Assembly (NCBI RefSeq): GCF_050908995.1
Contig: NC_135130.1
Location: 3,651,001 to 3,715,000 of the forward strand
Direction: 5' to 3'
DNA: 64,000 nucleotides
From: Andrena cerasifolii
Lineage: Eukaryota; Arthropoda; Insecta; Hymenoptera; Andrenidae
The translations under genes and the position numbers were made by a program. Shown one piece after another: positions 23,090 through 33,432 of the stretch. Under the pieces are notes generated by a model. That model ran no database searches. It was not told the DNA's origin and saw nothing but the letters and a program-made list of their open reading frames with translations. Position 1 is the first letter of the stretch; each line of letters starts with the position of its first letter.

Positions 23090-23342
23090 AGTATCGAGGA
23101 CTTACCATTAGGTACATGGCAGCCAAAGAATATCTATAGGTTGCCGCATGGGCCCATGCCCAGGAGGCCCCACCCCCTCCCCCGTCCCATTTCCCCCCAA
23201 AATAATGATTATATCCAAACATTACATTTTTTCTGTTGTACTACATTTACCTCGTTTTTAGTAAAATACCTATCTTCATTTCCCCCCTAAAATGGGCCCC
23301 TCAGAACGTTTGCCACGCCTTTTTCCTTAAACCTGCCACTGA
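23090..23342. mobile_element. Decayed relative of the CAGTGGCGGATTTAA hAT-like MITE
   Basis: The right end (TTAAACCTGCCACTG, 23,326-23,340) and the block ATGGGCCCCTCAGAACGTTTGCCAC match the element at 21,338-21,712. The left end is diverged and hard to place, though GCATGGGCCCATGCCCAGGAGGCCCC corresponds to the other copy's left interior. Confidence 0.6.
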
Positions 23343-24276
23343 TAATTGATCCTCAAAGTTTTGCTTAAAGTGTCCCTTATTGCTAGTATTTATTTTCGAG
23401 GGAAAAAAGAATTTTAGATCCTAACAGAATCAGAATCTACTGTGGAATCCTATTCTAAGCTAATGAATGCAATTATGAATCAAAAAGGGGCCCTACATTC
23501 GACATGAGTCAAACTATCCGCCATCTAAGTTTCAAATTTGTAACACCTTCAAAGATTTTAATTTCCTCCTCTATCCATTATTTAAATAAAAAAGTATTTT
23601 AATGCAGAAACTCCTTTGTATTATCTCCCAATATAATTTGTCAACCTTGCCAAATATGGCTGCTCGTTCCATCCTCGATGTGTGCTTGACTAATTGCTCT
23701 GAGCAGTGCGCACTGCTTCGTTCAGTTTGCTCTTACAGAAAGTTTGCGGCAGAAGCGTGTATAGTGCGCACTTCGTCACGTATCATAACTGATAATAATC
23801 TCTAAGTAGGTTCAGGGAGTAAAGTAGGCAGGGGTAGCTGGATAAAGATTTATTCAGCGCTGTAATACAGCCTCCTAAGAACAAAATTGCTTGGCTCACA
23901 ACTTTCCGTCGTAACGGCACCCCCTTATATTGTCGCCCCCGGATATAACGGGCTTCATGCCTTTTTTATATCGATATTTCACGACCCCGTGCGTGGACAG
24001 CGCGATATTTCTCCTCCCCCCGTTCTGGATCACCGCTGGAATGATCACTGCCCCATATTTAGCCACTGCAACGGAAAGATTTCGTGTTTAACCCTGAATT
24101 ACTATACTGTACTGCGCACAGGGCTGTTTGTGGGGTTACCTTGAAACGCCCCTCACAAGGACTGACCTCTACGGACGGATCGAATCTCGAATACGCAGGA
24201 GTGTCCCCCGTACAGCGTTAATATTTATTGCGATTTCAGCTTGAGTCAGTCGAATAGTTTGAATTACACGAGTCCT
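23343..24276. other. Unassigned non-coding stretch
   Basis: Short plus-strand frames at 23,602-23,805 and 23,887-24,144 show no recognisable domains. The part at 23,880-24,230 is GC-richer. I see nothing else to annotate. Confidence 0.35.
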
Positions 24277-24338
24277 AAAGCCTCGTTCAGATTAGTCAAG
24301 TTGCTTGACTTCAAGCTGAATTCAAATATCTTGAAACT

Positions 24339-24351
24339 ATTCTCCTTGTCA
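24339..24351. repeat. Target-site duplication of the 5S SINE, left copy
   Basis: ATTCTCCTTGTCA, repeated exactly at 24,604-24,616 after the A-rich tail. Confidence 0.85.
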
Positions 24352-24603
24352 ACCAGCGGCCATGGCCGTGATGAAAACACCGGTTCCCGTAAGATCACCG
24401 AAGTTAAACATCACGGGGCGGCGTACTGGGGAAAGATGGGTGACCATCACCTGTCTCCCGGTGCGTCGCTGCTGCTGGGACCCGAAGGAGAGAGGAGGGA
24501 AAAAGGAAAAATGACTATCGTTCGTTGGGCAATATAAGCGAAATGCTTGAAACGCCATCCTGTGTGTTAGAAACACAGAGGAAAAAAAAAAATACAAAAA
24601 AAA
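24352..24603 (+). mobile_element. 5S rRNA-derived SINE with 13-bp target duplication
   Basis: The head, about 24,352-24,473, aligns by eye with eukaryotic 5S rRNA: AGCGGCCAT, ACACCGGTTCCCGT, GATCACCGAAGTTAA and GATGGGTGACC appear in the right order and spacing, matching the A-box and C-box parts of the internal pol III promoter. A unique body of about 100 nt and an A-rich tail (24,583-24,603) follow. Perfect 13-bp direct repeats ATTCTCCTTGTCA at 24,339-24,351 and 24,604-24,616 show LINE-type retroposition. A 5S pseudogene would lack the extra body, so a 5S-headed SINE fits better. Confidence 0.8.
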
Positions 24604-25293
24604 ATTCTCCTTGTCATATCAGAAGGAACCCGTTTCACGCATGTAGAATGAGCTCATTGGTTCTGAGGGAGCGTTGGTTGGGGTATAGCCAATAGTAGCG
24701 CAGAACTGGTCTATGCGCAGGTTCCTTCTTATATGATAGATTATATACTTTACCAATGTGAACCTGTTATTCACTTGACTTGAATTATCCTTTCAAGTTT
24801 CTTTCAAGTTTCAAGCGAAGCAGAAGTCTCTCAACTTCTACTTGCCTTGAAATACTTACAATGCGTACAAGTGTGAACTTAAAGTCACTTGAAGTAAGCT
24901 GGCTGCCTATTGGCTTTGAAAAGTGAGGTTATAATCATAAAACAATGACTAAGAATAGGTGGAGTAGTGACAAGATTTTCAAAATTTTTAGAAATGTATA
25001 AGACATATGATATTTTATGGAATAACGATTGAGACCACCTCCTTTGACGACCATTTAGATATCTATTTGCTTCAAGTAACCTTAAAAGTAACTTCAAGTA
25101 ACTTGACTAATGAGAACGGGGCTTAAGAGGGAACACCACTGTGACGGCCGGAAGAGTAAGTCATTTTTAAGAATTGCTCTCAGGAATAATTTACAGTTTT
25201 CGTATAAAATTTTTATTATCTACCTTTAGCACAATGTCTCAAAAGACTATAAAAAAATTAATAGGAAAACACCCATACATTTTAATATATTAA

Positions 25294-25925
25294 TTAACCT
25301 TCTAGACCCCCACGCGAGCAGGTCGAATGTGTAACTATGGAACAGCAGGTCCGAAATCAAATTTCATTTTTTTTTTATAAACTATAGGTATGAGTCTAGT
25401 TTCCGTTGCACGTGCGGATTCTTTGATTGAAAACAATTTTTTAAATACGCTCGAAAGACTGTCCATCTTATTCGCGGATTTTCGAAACTTTTCTTCTAAA
25501 GTGCATCATTTTTACAGAAATCGGTTTTAGATTATTTTTCTGAATGATTTCTGTGGATTTCTAGAGTTCAACCCTCTCCCAGCCGATGTCACGTCACTTA
25601 TGTGTGTTTATGCAGAGCCACAATATATTTTAAAACACATACTTGCAGAATTCATGCAATGAAAGGATATAATATTTTTTCTGTAAATTGTACAGATTGC
25701 GAATAAACAAGAATTATTCTTTCTTTGTAAATTTATTTTCCTTTCTGGTATTCTGATGTATCTGTGTCATTTAAAAAATCCATTAATAGTGTAAAAAAAA
25801 TACAATTTTAGTAGAAAAACTAGTTACAAAGTATGTATTAAAAAAATTTTAGCATGGGTCATAAATGACCCGACGTCAGCCTCCCGCGTCGCTGCTGGAT
25901 GGGAGGGGGGTTGTTCGAGGGTTAA
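25294..25925. mobile_element. Possible TTAA-flanked non-autonomous element
   Basis: The segment starts TTAACCTTCTAGACCCCC and ends with the inverse of TTAACCCTCGAACAACCCCC, giving TTAA at each border and partly matching ends. Near the right end is a GGGTCATAAATGACCC palindrome. The arms do not pair beyond the tips, so assignment as piggyBac-like is tentative. Confidence 0.4.
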
Positions 25926-28900
25926 AGAAGTGGGTCAATAGAGAATGTAATTATGTTGAATTACGTTTATATTTATTAAGTAAGCAATTCAGTTTAACTT
26001 GATTGTATTTAAAAATAAATAGCAGGGTACACGAAGTATTCTTTCCTCTTCGTTGATAAAAGTAACGTGGTTCCTTTATGTCACATCACTTTGCATCTAG
26101 GAACGAAAAGATCAGGTGTGCATTGTAAATTATAATGTTGTACAGTGTGTAAATGGGATTGATGAACGCGCTGCTGCAAAATAGTTGGAAAGTTTAGAAA
26201 ATGTGATTGTAGTTTGGAAGGCAAAGAACTAATGGATAGTTAATCGAGATTAATGATGACTGGAACTTTGTCCTGGGAAATGGCGGAAAATTATACGACA
26301 GTTTCCGCCTTGTTTATTAGATACTGTTAGTGTAAACACAGCAGAGGTTCACATTTTACAGAAAAAATCGTACGGAGCTATTAATAATATTTATAAATGG
26401 TAAAAATAAACATAAAAGTAATCATTATTTATCGCCATGCAGAACGTAAACGAAAGTCCTAAAATCAGTGCTTGTGAACTGAACTAAATGCTAAAGCGCT
26501 TTTTTGTAAAAAAAAAATTGTTTTTGATGAAATACTATAGAAGAGAGTGAGTTAGGAATGTTTACATATAGTGAGTTAGGTTAATGGAGAAAGCGATTAA
26601 AATTTGTTAAAAAGTGCGTACCAAAGCCTATCAATTTTTATAATCATGTATAATTTTTTATTTATAATTTTGGAGCTTATATATTTATAATTTGTATATG
26701 TGGTTCAATATAATTGTTGTTAAAATATTAGATTTGGCTGTGAAAGTTTAAAAATTGCGATCGCACATGTACGTAAAAATATTGAGGAAAATAGAAAAAC
26801 AACTCAGTGCGATAGTTCTGTCGGCACCATGGTCCGTCCCATTCCAGGAATTAAATACTCTGAAGGCAGATGTATTTTAAGGCTTTCGATATCTTGCAGC
26901 AAACGCGAGAATCATTCGTCACCGAATTACACAGTTTCTTTTAAATTTGTGGAATTCTATAAATCTATTATAACGAGTGGTTGCGAGAAAAAACAAGCTT
27001 CAAGGGTGTGCGAAAGTGCGTGCATGCATGTGAGGTCCGTGATAGATGAACGTGCATTTGGGAGAAGCCAATCGAGTGTAAATCGCGTAAGAGAAACTTG
27101 GAGAAAATTGACCAGCGAGATTGTGCGCGAGGGTAGAAAGGGAGACATTGACTAATGTTGTATAACCATTTCGTTATTTTATTTCTGAGTTGTTGACAAT
27201 ATATTTACTTTTATAATTACATATTGTTGATTATTTCGCAGATTACTGCGCACATTTTAAATCCCCAGCATTCTCTACAAAAGAGAATTTTGAAGAAAAA
27301 AAACGTTTGCTGTATCGAATTTGTTAATCACAAAATAGGTATTTGTAGTGATAGAAAAATGGAAGGGAAGAAATGCTAGTTGCGTTTATACTTTGGAATA
27401 AAAGAATAAAAAGTTATAATAGTTTAGAATTTGCAGATGCAAATTTACCTATGTATCGTTCCTTCATAATTGTGCTGAAATTAATATTAGTTTCCGTGTA
27501 TATATAAACCAACTCTGTGCAGTTTTCTGTGAAGCAATAATTAACTGCAACTTTAAGCAAGAAATTCAGCAATATATAGTTTAAATTATTTCTGCACCGC
27601 AGTAATTAAACTATAGGGAGAATAACTGAAGCAGCAGATATTCATTGGTAACATTGTAAAGCATAAACAATGTTTGCCATACTGTAATACATAAACTAAC
27701 GTTGGCCACACTGTAATGCGTAAAATAAGGTTGGTTGCACTGTAACAAATCTACCGCAAGTTGGTAACAAAATATTTTAAAAGATGTAGCTTCAGAAGAT
27801 AATAACGAATATATTGAGAATACGTCTTTCCACCAAATAATTATAGTGAACATTAATTTTTTATTTCGTATAAACTAATTATTCCGTCTTTTTAACGCTC
27901 TTTACCGTGAATAACTTTCTTTACCGTGTGTCGATAATTTATTATCAGTCGGTATAAAATTGGAATGTGTTACCACAGACGAGGTATAGGCACAGACTAT
28001 GTAAAGCATAGATTTATCGCGCGATGTAATTTTGTGTCACACGCTCGGGGGGTTGCGAGGCCCCTTACCATTTTCGTATCACACCCAACGTTATCGATTC
28101 AGTCTAAAATAAGATTGCAATGCTACGAGTGGTAGGAATTAAAATTAAATGTTATCATAAACATGTAAATAAAGTACCGGGTACTCCCTTTTAAATTAGC
28201 CCGCGCACTCACGGCGCGTTGGCTGTGGAGGTTAGAAGGACTAAGGAGTAAACACCAGTGCAAGGACAAAGCTCCACGAATTAAAAGACAACAGGAAATA
28301 GAGATTGTAATTGGGGAATAATTGACATTTAATGTCGTTTCTCTTTTACAGGTAAGCGTTGTAAATAGTTGTAAATAGTTGTAAATAAGAACATAAACAA
28401 TAAAATAAAAAAAACTCTTTTACAGAGAGAGAAACTCAGTTTTGTGATTATTCCGGCCCAATAACAATATAAACATTTAAAATCCGTCCTCATTCTTTCC
28501 ATATTTAATTATGTGCCCTGCTTGTAACACCCGTTCGCCTTCTGTGAAATTTCAATCGCAAATGATTTGCCTAGAAATTAACATATTTAATAAAAAACCA
28601 CATCACCGCATATACAACACGTGTAAGTTGTAACCTCATCGGCGCCATCTTGGTTAGGCCCCGCCCCATTTCTGATCCCAATACCTGGTCTAGCCTGTAC
28701 TTGGTCGAGGTCGCGGGTGTCGAATGACTTAATTTTACCCGTGTTTAATTCCGATTCCTGCCACGCGTAGCGTTACAATCTGTTTCCAGACTTTCCCGGT
28801 AACGTTGCATGTGACAATAAAATGGTAATGGGTCCGGAGACCGGCACAAACCCGGGATACAAAAATGCATTGAACGTTCCGTCTACTCTATACCTCATCT

Positions 28901-30412
28901 GTATAGAACGTTACGAAAATTATATACATTTTGTGTAAGCATTTATATTTTGAAATTTAATGTATTTATTCCCTCTAATATTCACAGCTTTGAAACACGC
29001 TAAATTAATGGCACTGAAATTTTCTTAGCCTTTACTAATGAAGGGTTCTGCGAGGCTGGCAGCAGAATATATTACAAATTTTGAGAACTTAAAATAAAAA
29101 AAATACAAAGAACTATATTATTGATTGATGGAACATAAATTAACAGTAAAACAGAGTTGGATTTAATGCAATGGATTCTGATTTCTGAAGTATGTAGTGG
29201 TGGTATCCGCGTCGTGGCGCTGAAATCGTTGAGCTACACTACTAGACCGCGTGAATACGTGTAAGTGATGAAAGTCAATGATACGTGCTCCGTCAGTATA
29301 ACACCAATACATGACTGTTTTTGTTAATTTGTCTTCAATTCTGTTCTTATTCAGTACGTATATAATGTTTAACAGTGCACGTATTGAATAGTCTCAGATA
29401 TTGATTTAATTTCATGTGCAGAACGCGTTTTAAATTCTTCAATGTCTGCCACTTTTTATTCTATTTTGATTCTACAAAATTATGCTCAGTGAGATCTCCA
29501 CATTGCGATATGTCACAGAGACAGACCCCATTCGGAACAAGAAGTAAATAAAATAAATTTTAAAATATTTTATTTGACAATCGATTTATTACGAAGAACT
29601 AATTCGCATTCCATAATCTTCGTTACCAGGAATTGTATTGCGAGTTAGGAAAAAATAAAGAAAAAGACTTATATCTTATTTGTTAGAACACTAGTGAAGT
29701 TTTGAATGTTAGAAGATGTTTTACCAAACGCATAAAAACAAGTTCAACTAGACCATCTAAATTTAAAAAGCAAATTCTTCAAAATTTATTTATGTAAAAT
29801 CTGTTCAATATAATGACAAATGTTTTTTTCCAATTTTTTATGGTAGGTATATTTACCTCTTATATATCTTATAATCAGTTTAAGAATAATACAAAAAAAA
29901 TCGTGATATGATTTGCAAAGCGTTAAATGTCACGTTCATTTCAAAGTGGATTTATATTTATATCAACACTAATCGTTCCCGTTATGGGCTCTATTTCATG
30001 ACGTACCTATTTAATCAGTGAAATGAAGTACACTTTCCATCAGGGGTGCACTCAAAATGCGACACATTAAAATTTTGACTCATTGAAGAAAAGGCTTTTC
30101 ATCTCTTATTTCCTCCTCGAATAAGCAATGGATTTAAGTGCTTGCATGCTCGCGAGACGTTCGTGGCACATAAAACAATCGACGTTAGTCGCCAGTCACG
30201 GAGTGTCTCGCCTGGACGAGCCCTTAATGCAATTTGAATCAACAGAGTCTCATATAACTTCCTCCTTAATGCGTGCTTTCAACCACCAACTTCTTTCTTC
30301 GAACCATCAGGTCCATCCCCTTAATTCAAGATGAAGTGTGGAATTACTACTAAAGGATCAATCCATAAACGTGGTTCAATAAACAGTTCAGCAGAACCTG
30401 CAATGTGGATAA
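25926..30412. other. Long AT-rich stretch without recognisable genes
   Basis: No exon, tRNA or inverted repeat that I can defend. A 108-residue frame at 26,829-27,155 has no recognised domain. The part at 27,960-28,860 is GC-richer and includes a three-fold TTGTAAATAG repeat near 28,357-28,386. It could be LTR-derived but lacks matching ends. Confidence 0.4.
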
Positions 30413-31184
30413 ATGAAAAAAGAATTCTAATATGAGTGAATGATATTTTTGCAGCAAATTTGAGTGATATGTGTTTGGGACAGCGAAAAGGTCGAATAAC
30501 TGCTCAGGTTTGAAGATCGTTTGCCAGTGGAATACGTGGTTAAATTTTCACACATCTCCTGACAGGTGTAGATACGAGAAGAATATGCGTAAGATTATAA
30601 GTATAACTATGTTAGTTAATATTATAAGTATAACTATGTTAGTTAATATTATAAGTATAACTATGTTAGTTAATATTATAAGTATAACTATGTTAGTTAA
30701 TATTATAAGTATAACTATGTTAGTTATACTTATAATAAGTAATATTGTAAGTATAACTATGTTAGTTAATATTATAAGTATAACTATGTTAGTTAATATT
30801 ATAAGTATAACTATGTTACTTAATATTATAAGCATAACTATGTTAGTTAATATTATAAGTATAACTATGTTAGTTATACTTATATTAAGTAATATTATAA
30901 GTATAATAAGTAATATTATAATAAGTAATATTATAAGTATAACTATGTTAGTTATATTTATAAAAAGTAATATTATAAGTATAACTATGCTAGTTATACT
31001 TATAATATTACGTATATTCTCGTATCTACACCTCTCAGGAGAAGTGTGAAAATTTAACCACGTATTCCACTACCAAACGATCTTCAAACCTGAGCAGTTA
31101 TTCGACTTTTTCGCTGTCCCAATCACTTGTCACTCAAATTTGCTGTAAAAATATCATTCACGCATATTAGAATTCTTTTTTCAT
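30413..31184. mobile_element. Fold-back element with 27-bp tandem core
   Basis: The left arm begins ATGAAAAAAGAATTCTAATA and the right arm ends with its inverse. The arms (about 30,413-30,597 and 31,010-31,184) share GGTTTGAAGATCGTTTG and GTGGTTAAATTTTCACAC. Between them lie about 14 units of ATTATAAGTATAACTATGTT plus AGTTAAT, some inverted or partial. The long frames on both strands here are artefacts of the 27-bp period, which is divisible by three. Confidence 0.8.
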
Positions 31185-31611
31185 GGTAAGATCCCGAACC
31201 TGGAAATTCAAAAAATTCTGAGCCTTTTTGAATTTGCAGGGGATTTCCCCCTGATTACAACGCAATTTTTGTTTGTTGCCAAAATTTACTCTAAGGGGGT
31301 GGAATTGACCCCTTACATTCCGGCTATTTTCCGATTTTGTGTTATAACTCGCGAACTGTAAGATCTGTAAGTTACCAAATGACAGTCTTAATTAAAACAA
31401 GTAACTTTTGTCTTGAAACTTTGTTTCTATCTCTTACAGATTGCGAGTTACAAAATAAAATCGGAAAATAGCCGAATTTTCAGGGGTTAATTTCACCCCT
31501 TAGAGTGAATTTAGGCAGCAAACAAAAATTACCTTGTAATCAGGAGCAAATCCCCTACATATTCACAGAGTTTCAAATTTTTTTGAATTTCCGTGTTCGG
31601 TATGTTCCTTT
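31185..31611. mobile_element. TIR MITE abutting the 27-bp fold-back
   Basis: Inverted arms share CCGAAC..GGAAATTCAAAAA at the tips and ATTTTCCGATTTTGT with TAACTCGC inside, meeting near 31,400. The right tip GTTCGGTATGTTCCTT resembles the end of the segment at 61,440-61,680. Confidence 0.7.
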
Positions 31612-32497
31612 GTAAGGAAGAAACCTGTAGCTATAAAAAAGTATCACTTTTTTTAATAATATAATGAGTAAAATAACTTACATATTAATTAAATGTCTCT
31701 GTACTTCAGAAACACCCAGTATGTTACTAAGTATCATCTACCAGCATAAAAGAAACTTCATTCTGTATTACTATTTTTTTTATTAAAAGTTTAAACATCA
31801 GAGATTGAAATTCAACGAGACAAAATAACAGAGATATTTTAGGATCTGAAGTTAGCCATATTAAAAAGAATCGCGAAATATGTTAATAAAATTGAATACA
31901 GTAAAGCTTGTAAATTTGTTATTGTTTGTTAATTTTTGTCGCTAATAGTAGCAATATTTTCTTTCATTTATAAGACACGGTAGTGCCTTATCGTATTATA
32001 GAAAATTTTGCTACTATAAATATAACCTGATAATATACTCTGCTGAGTAATGAGAAAAAAAGTAACGAGGAAGGCGTAAACACATAGTTTAGGGGTGTAT
32101 GCGTAACGGGAGATTAAAGCTACCACCGTAACTTCCTCAATAATTAAAGTTTATACTTACTTATCGCCCACGACACTATTTAGCTTCTTTCTGCATTTAC
32201 TTCCCTGCGTCTAACTTTGTTAGTGTGTCACGATAACGTATATTTACTTTCATCAAAGCGTGGGCCACATTTTATGCATCGAGCAGAGTATTCTGGGTAA
32301 CGCGCGGAAAGAAAAATTAACTGATCGTCGACTTGGAAATCAGAAGAAACGAATATTCTAGGAGAAAAGTTCAGCCGTAGACGGGGTTGATCAATGACAG
32401 AATTGGTTGGAAGTTATTTAGAATTTGTTAAAGTTAGTAGCGGTGAATAATAATTAGAGTGAAGAATAAAGAGTGAGAGGATGAAATAAGAATTTAC
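31612..32497. other. AT-rich non-coding stretch
   Basis: No supported gene, RNA or repeat. Confidence 0.45.
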
Positions 32498-33432
32498 ACT
32501 GTTAACTGAGGAGAATGAGTTAATTCGTTATTAAAATTGCAACGTGTTAGGTAAGACGAGTTAACTCGTCATGAAAAAAATCCCTCCACGTTTAGTGAGA
32601 CGAGTTAACTCGTCACTGAAACATTCCTTCACGGGTGGTGAGACGAGTCAACTCGTCACTGAAAAATTCCTCCCACGTTTGGCGAGACGAGTTAACTCGT
32701 CATTGAAAAATTCCACGAAGTTTGTGAGACGAGTCAACTCGTCACTGAAAAATTCCTCCCATGTTTGGTGAGACGAGTTAACTCGTCATTGAAAAATGCT
32801 ACGAAGTTTGTGAGACGAGTCAACTCGTCACTGAAAAATTCCTCCCATGTTTGGTGAGACGAGTTAACTCGTCATTGATAAATGCCACGAAGTTTGTGAG
32901 ACGAGTCAACTCGTCACTGAAAAATTCCTCCCACGTTTGGTGAGAAGAATTAACTCGTCATTGACAAATTCCCCCGCGTTTCTGAGACGAGTTAATTCGT
33001 CATTGAAAAATTCCTTCACGTTTGGTGAGACGAGTCAACTCATCACTGAAAAATTCCTCCCATGTTTGGTGAGACGAGTTAACTCGTCATTGAAATATGC
33101 CACGAAGTTTGTGAGACGAGTCAACTCGTCACTGAAAAATTCCTCCCACGTTTGGTGAGAAGAATTAACTCGTCACTGAAAAATTCCTCCCACGTTTGGT
33201 GAGACGAGTTAACTCGTCATTGAATAATTCCTCCGCGTTTGTGAGACGAGTTAACTCGTCATTTGAGTCGTCCTCTATATTGGGTAGAACGAGTTGATTC
33301 GTCGCAAGAATTACAAAATTTCTTTCACACAGAAAGAGCAAATAATGTTATTCATCTCACTTACTGTGCATAAATTGATTAATTTGCATGTCACCAATTT
33401 TTGTAGTCGAGAAGTGGTCGGTTAACAGGTTA
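32498..33432. repeat. Array of GACGAGTTAACTCGTC palindromes
   Basis: From 32,550 to 33,303 the 16-bp palindrome GACGAGTTAACTCGTC, or the variant GACGAGTCAACTCGTC, occurs roughly every 40-46 bp, about 17 times. Linkers alternate between a CCTCCCATGTTTGGTGA type and a CACGAAGTTTGTGA type, giving an 86-bp dimer (ATGTTTGG at 32,761 and 32,847; ACGTTTGG at 32,933). The left border CTGTTAACTGAGGAG and right border CGGTTAACAGGTT resemble the borders of the related sequence at 56,320-56,562, so the array may sit inside a dispersed element. Confidence 0.85.

Larger units (their letters stand above)
24277..25124. mobile_element. TIR MITE interrupted by a 5S-derived SINE
   Basis: The left end AAAGCCTCGTTCAGATTAGT continues with CAAGTTGCTTGACTTCAAG. 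Its inverse at 25,083-25,124 reads AAGCCCCGTTCTCATTAGTC, then AAGTTACTTGAAG. Removing the nested SINE and one copy of its 13-bp duplication leaves a MITE of about 580 bp with internal TTTCAAGTTTC repeats. No coding capacity. Confidence 0.75.

Noticed and set aside
24241..24597. Overlapping 98- and 82-residue frames
   Set aside because: They cross a 5S-derived SINE and its insertion boundaries.
27960..28860. Possible solo LTR, because of a TGTTACC start, AATAAA signals and GC-rich interior
   Set aside because: I could not find a matching CA end, a 4-6 bp duplication, a second LTR or a primer-binding site.
29195..29262. tRNA-like stretch (GTAGCTCAACG on the minus strand)
   Set aside because: It lacks a B box and does not fold into a cloverleaf by eye.
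30471..31049. 192-residue plus-strand frame and 95-residue minus-strand frame with Ile-Thr-Met or Ile-Val-Leu repeats
   Set aside because: Both are produced by a 27-bp tandem repeat, which keeps frame on both strands; no start context, domain or codon bias supports a gene.
32571..33158. Repetitive frames with RRVNSSLKNS motifs
   Set aside because: They are translations of the GACGAGTTAACTCGTC array and change frame with linker length.
32553..33303. CRISPR-like regular array
   Set aside because: The spacers are themselves repeated and the genome is eukaryotic; this is a satellite-type array.
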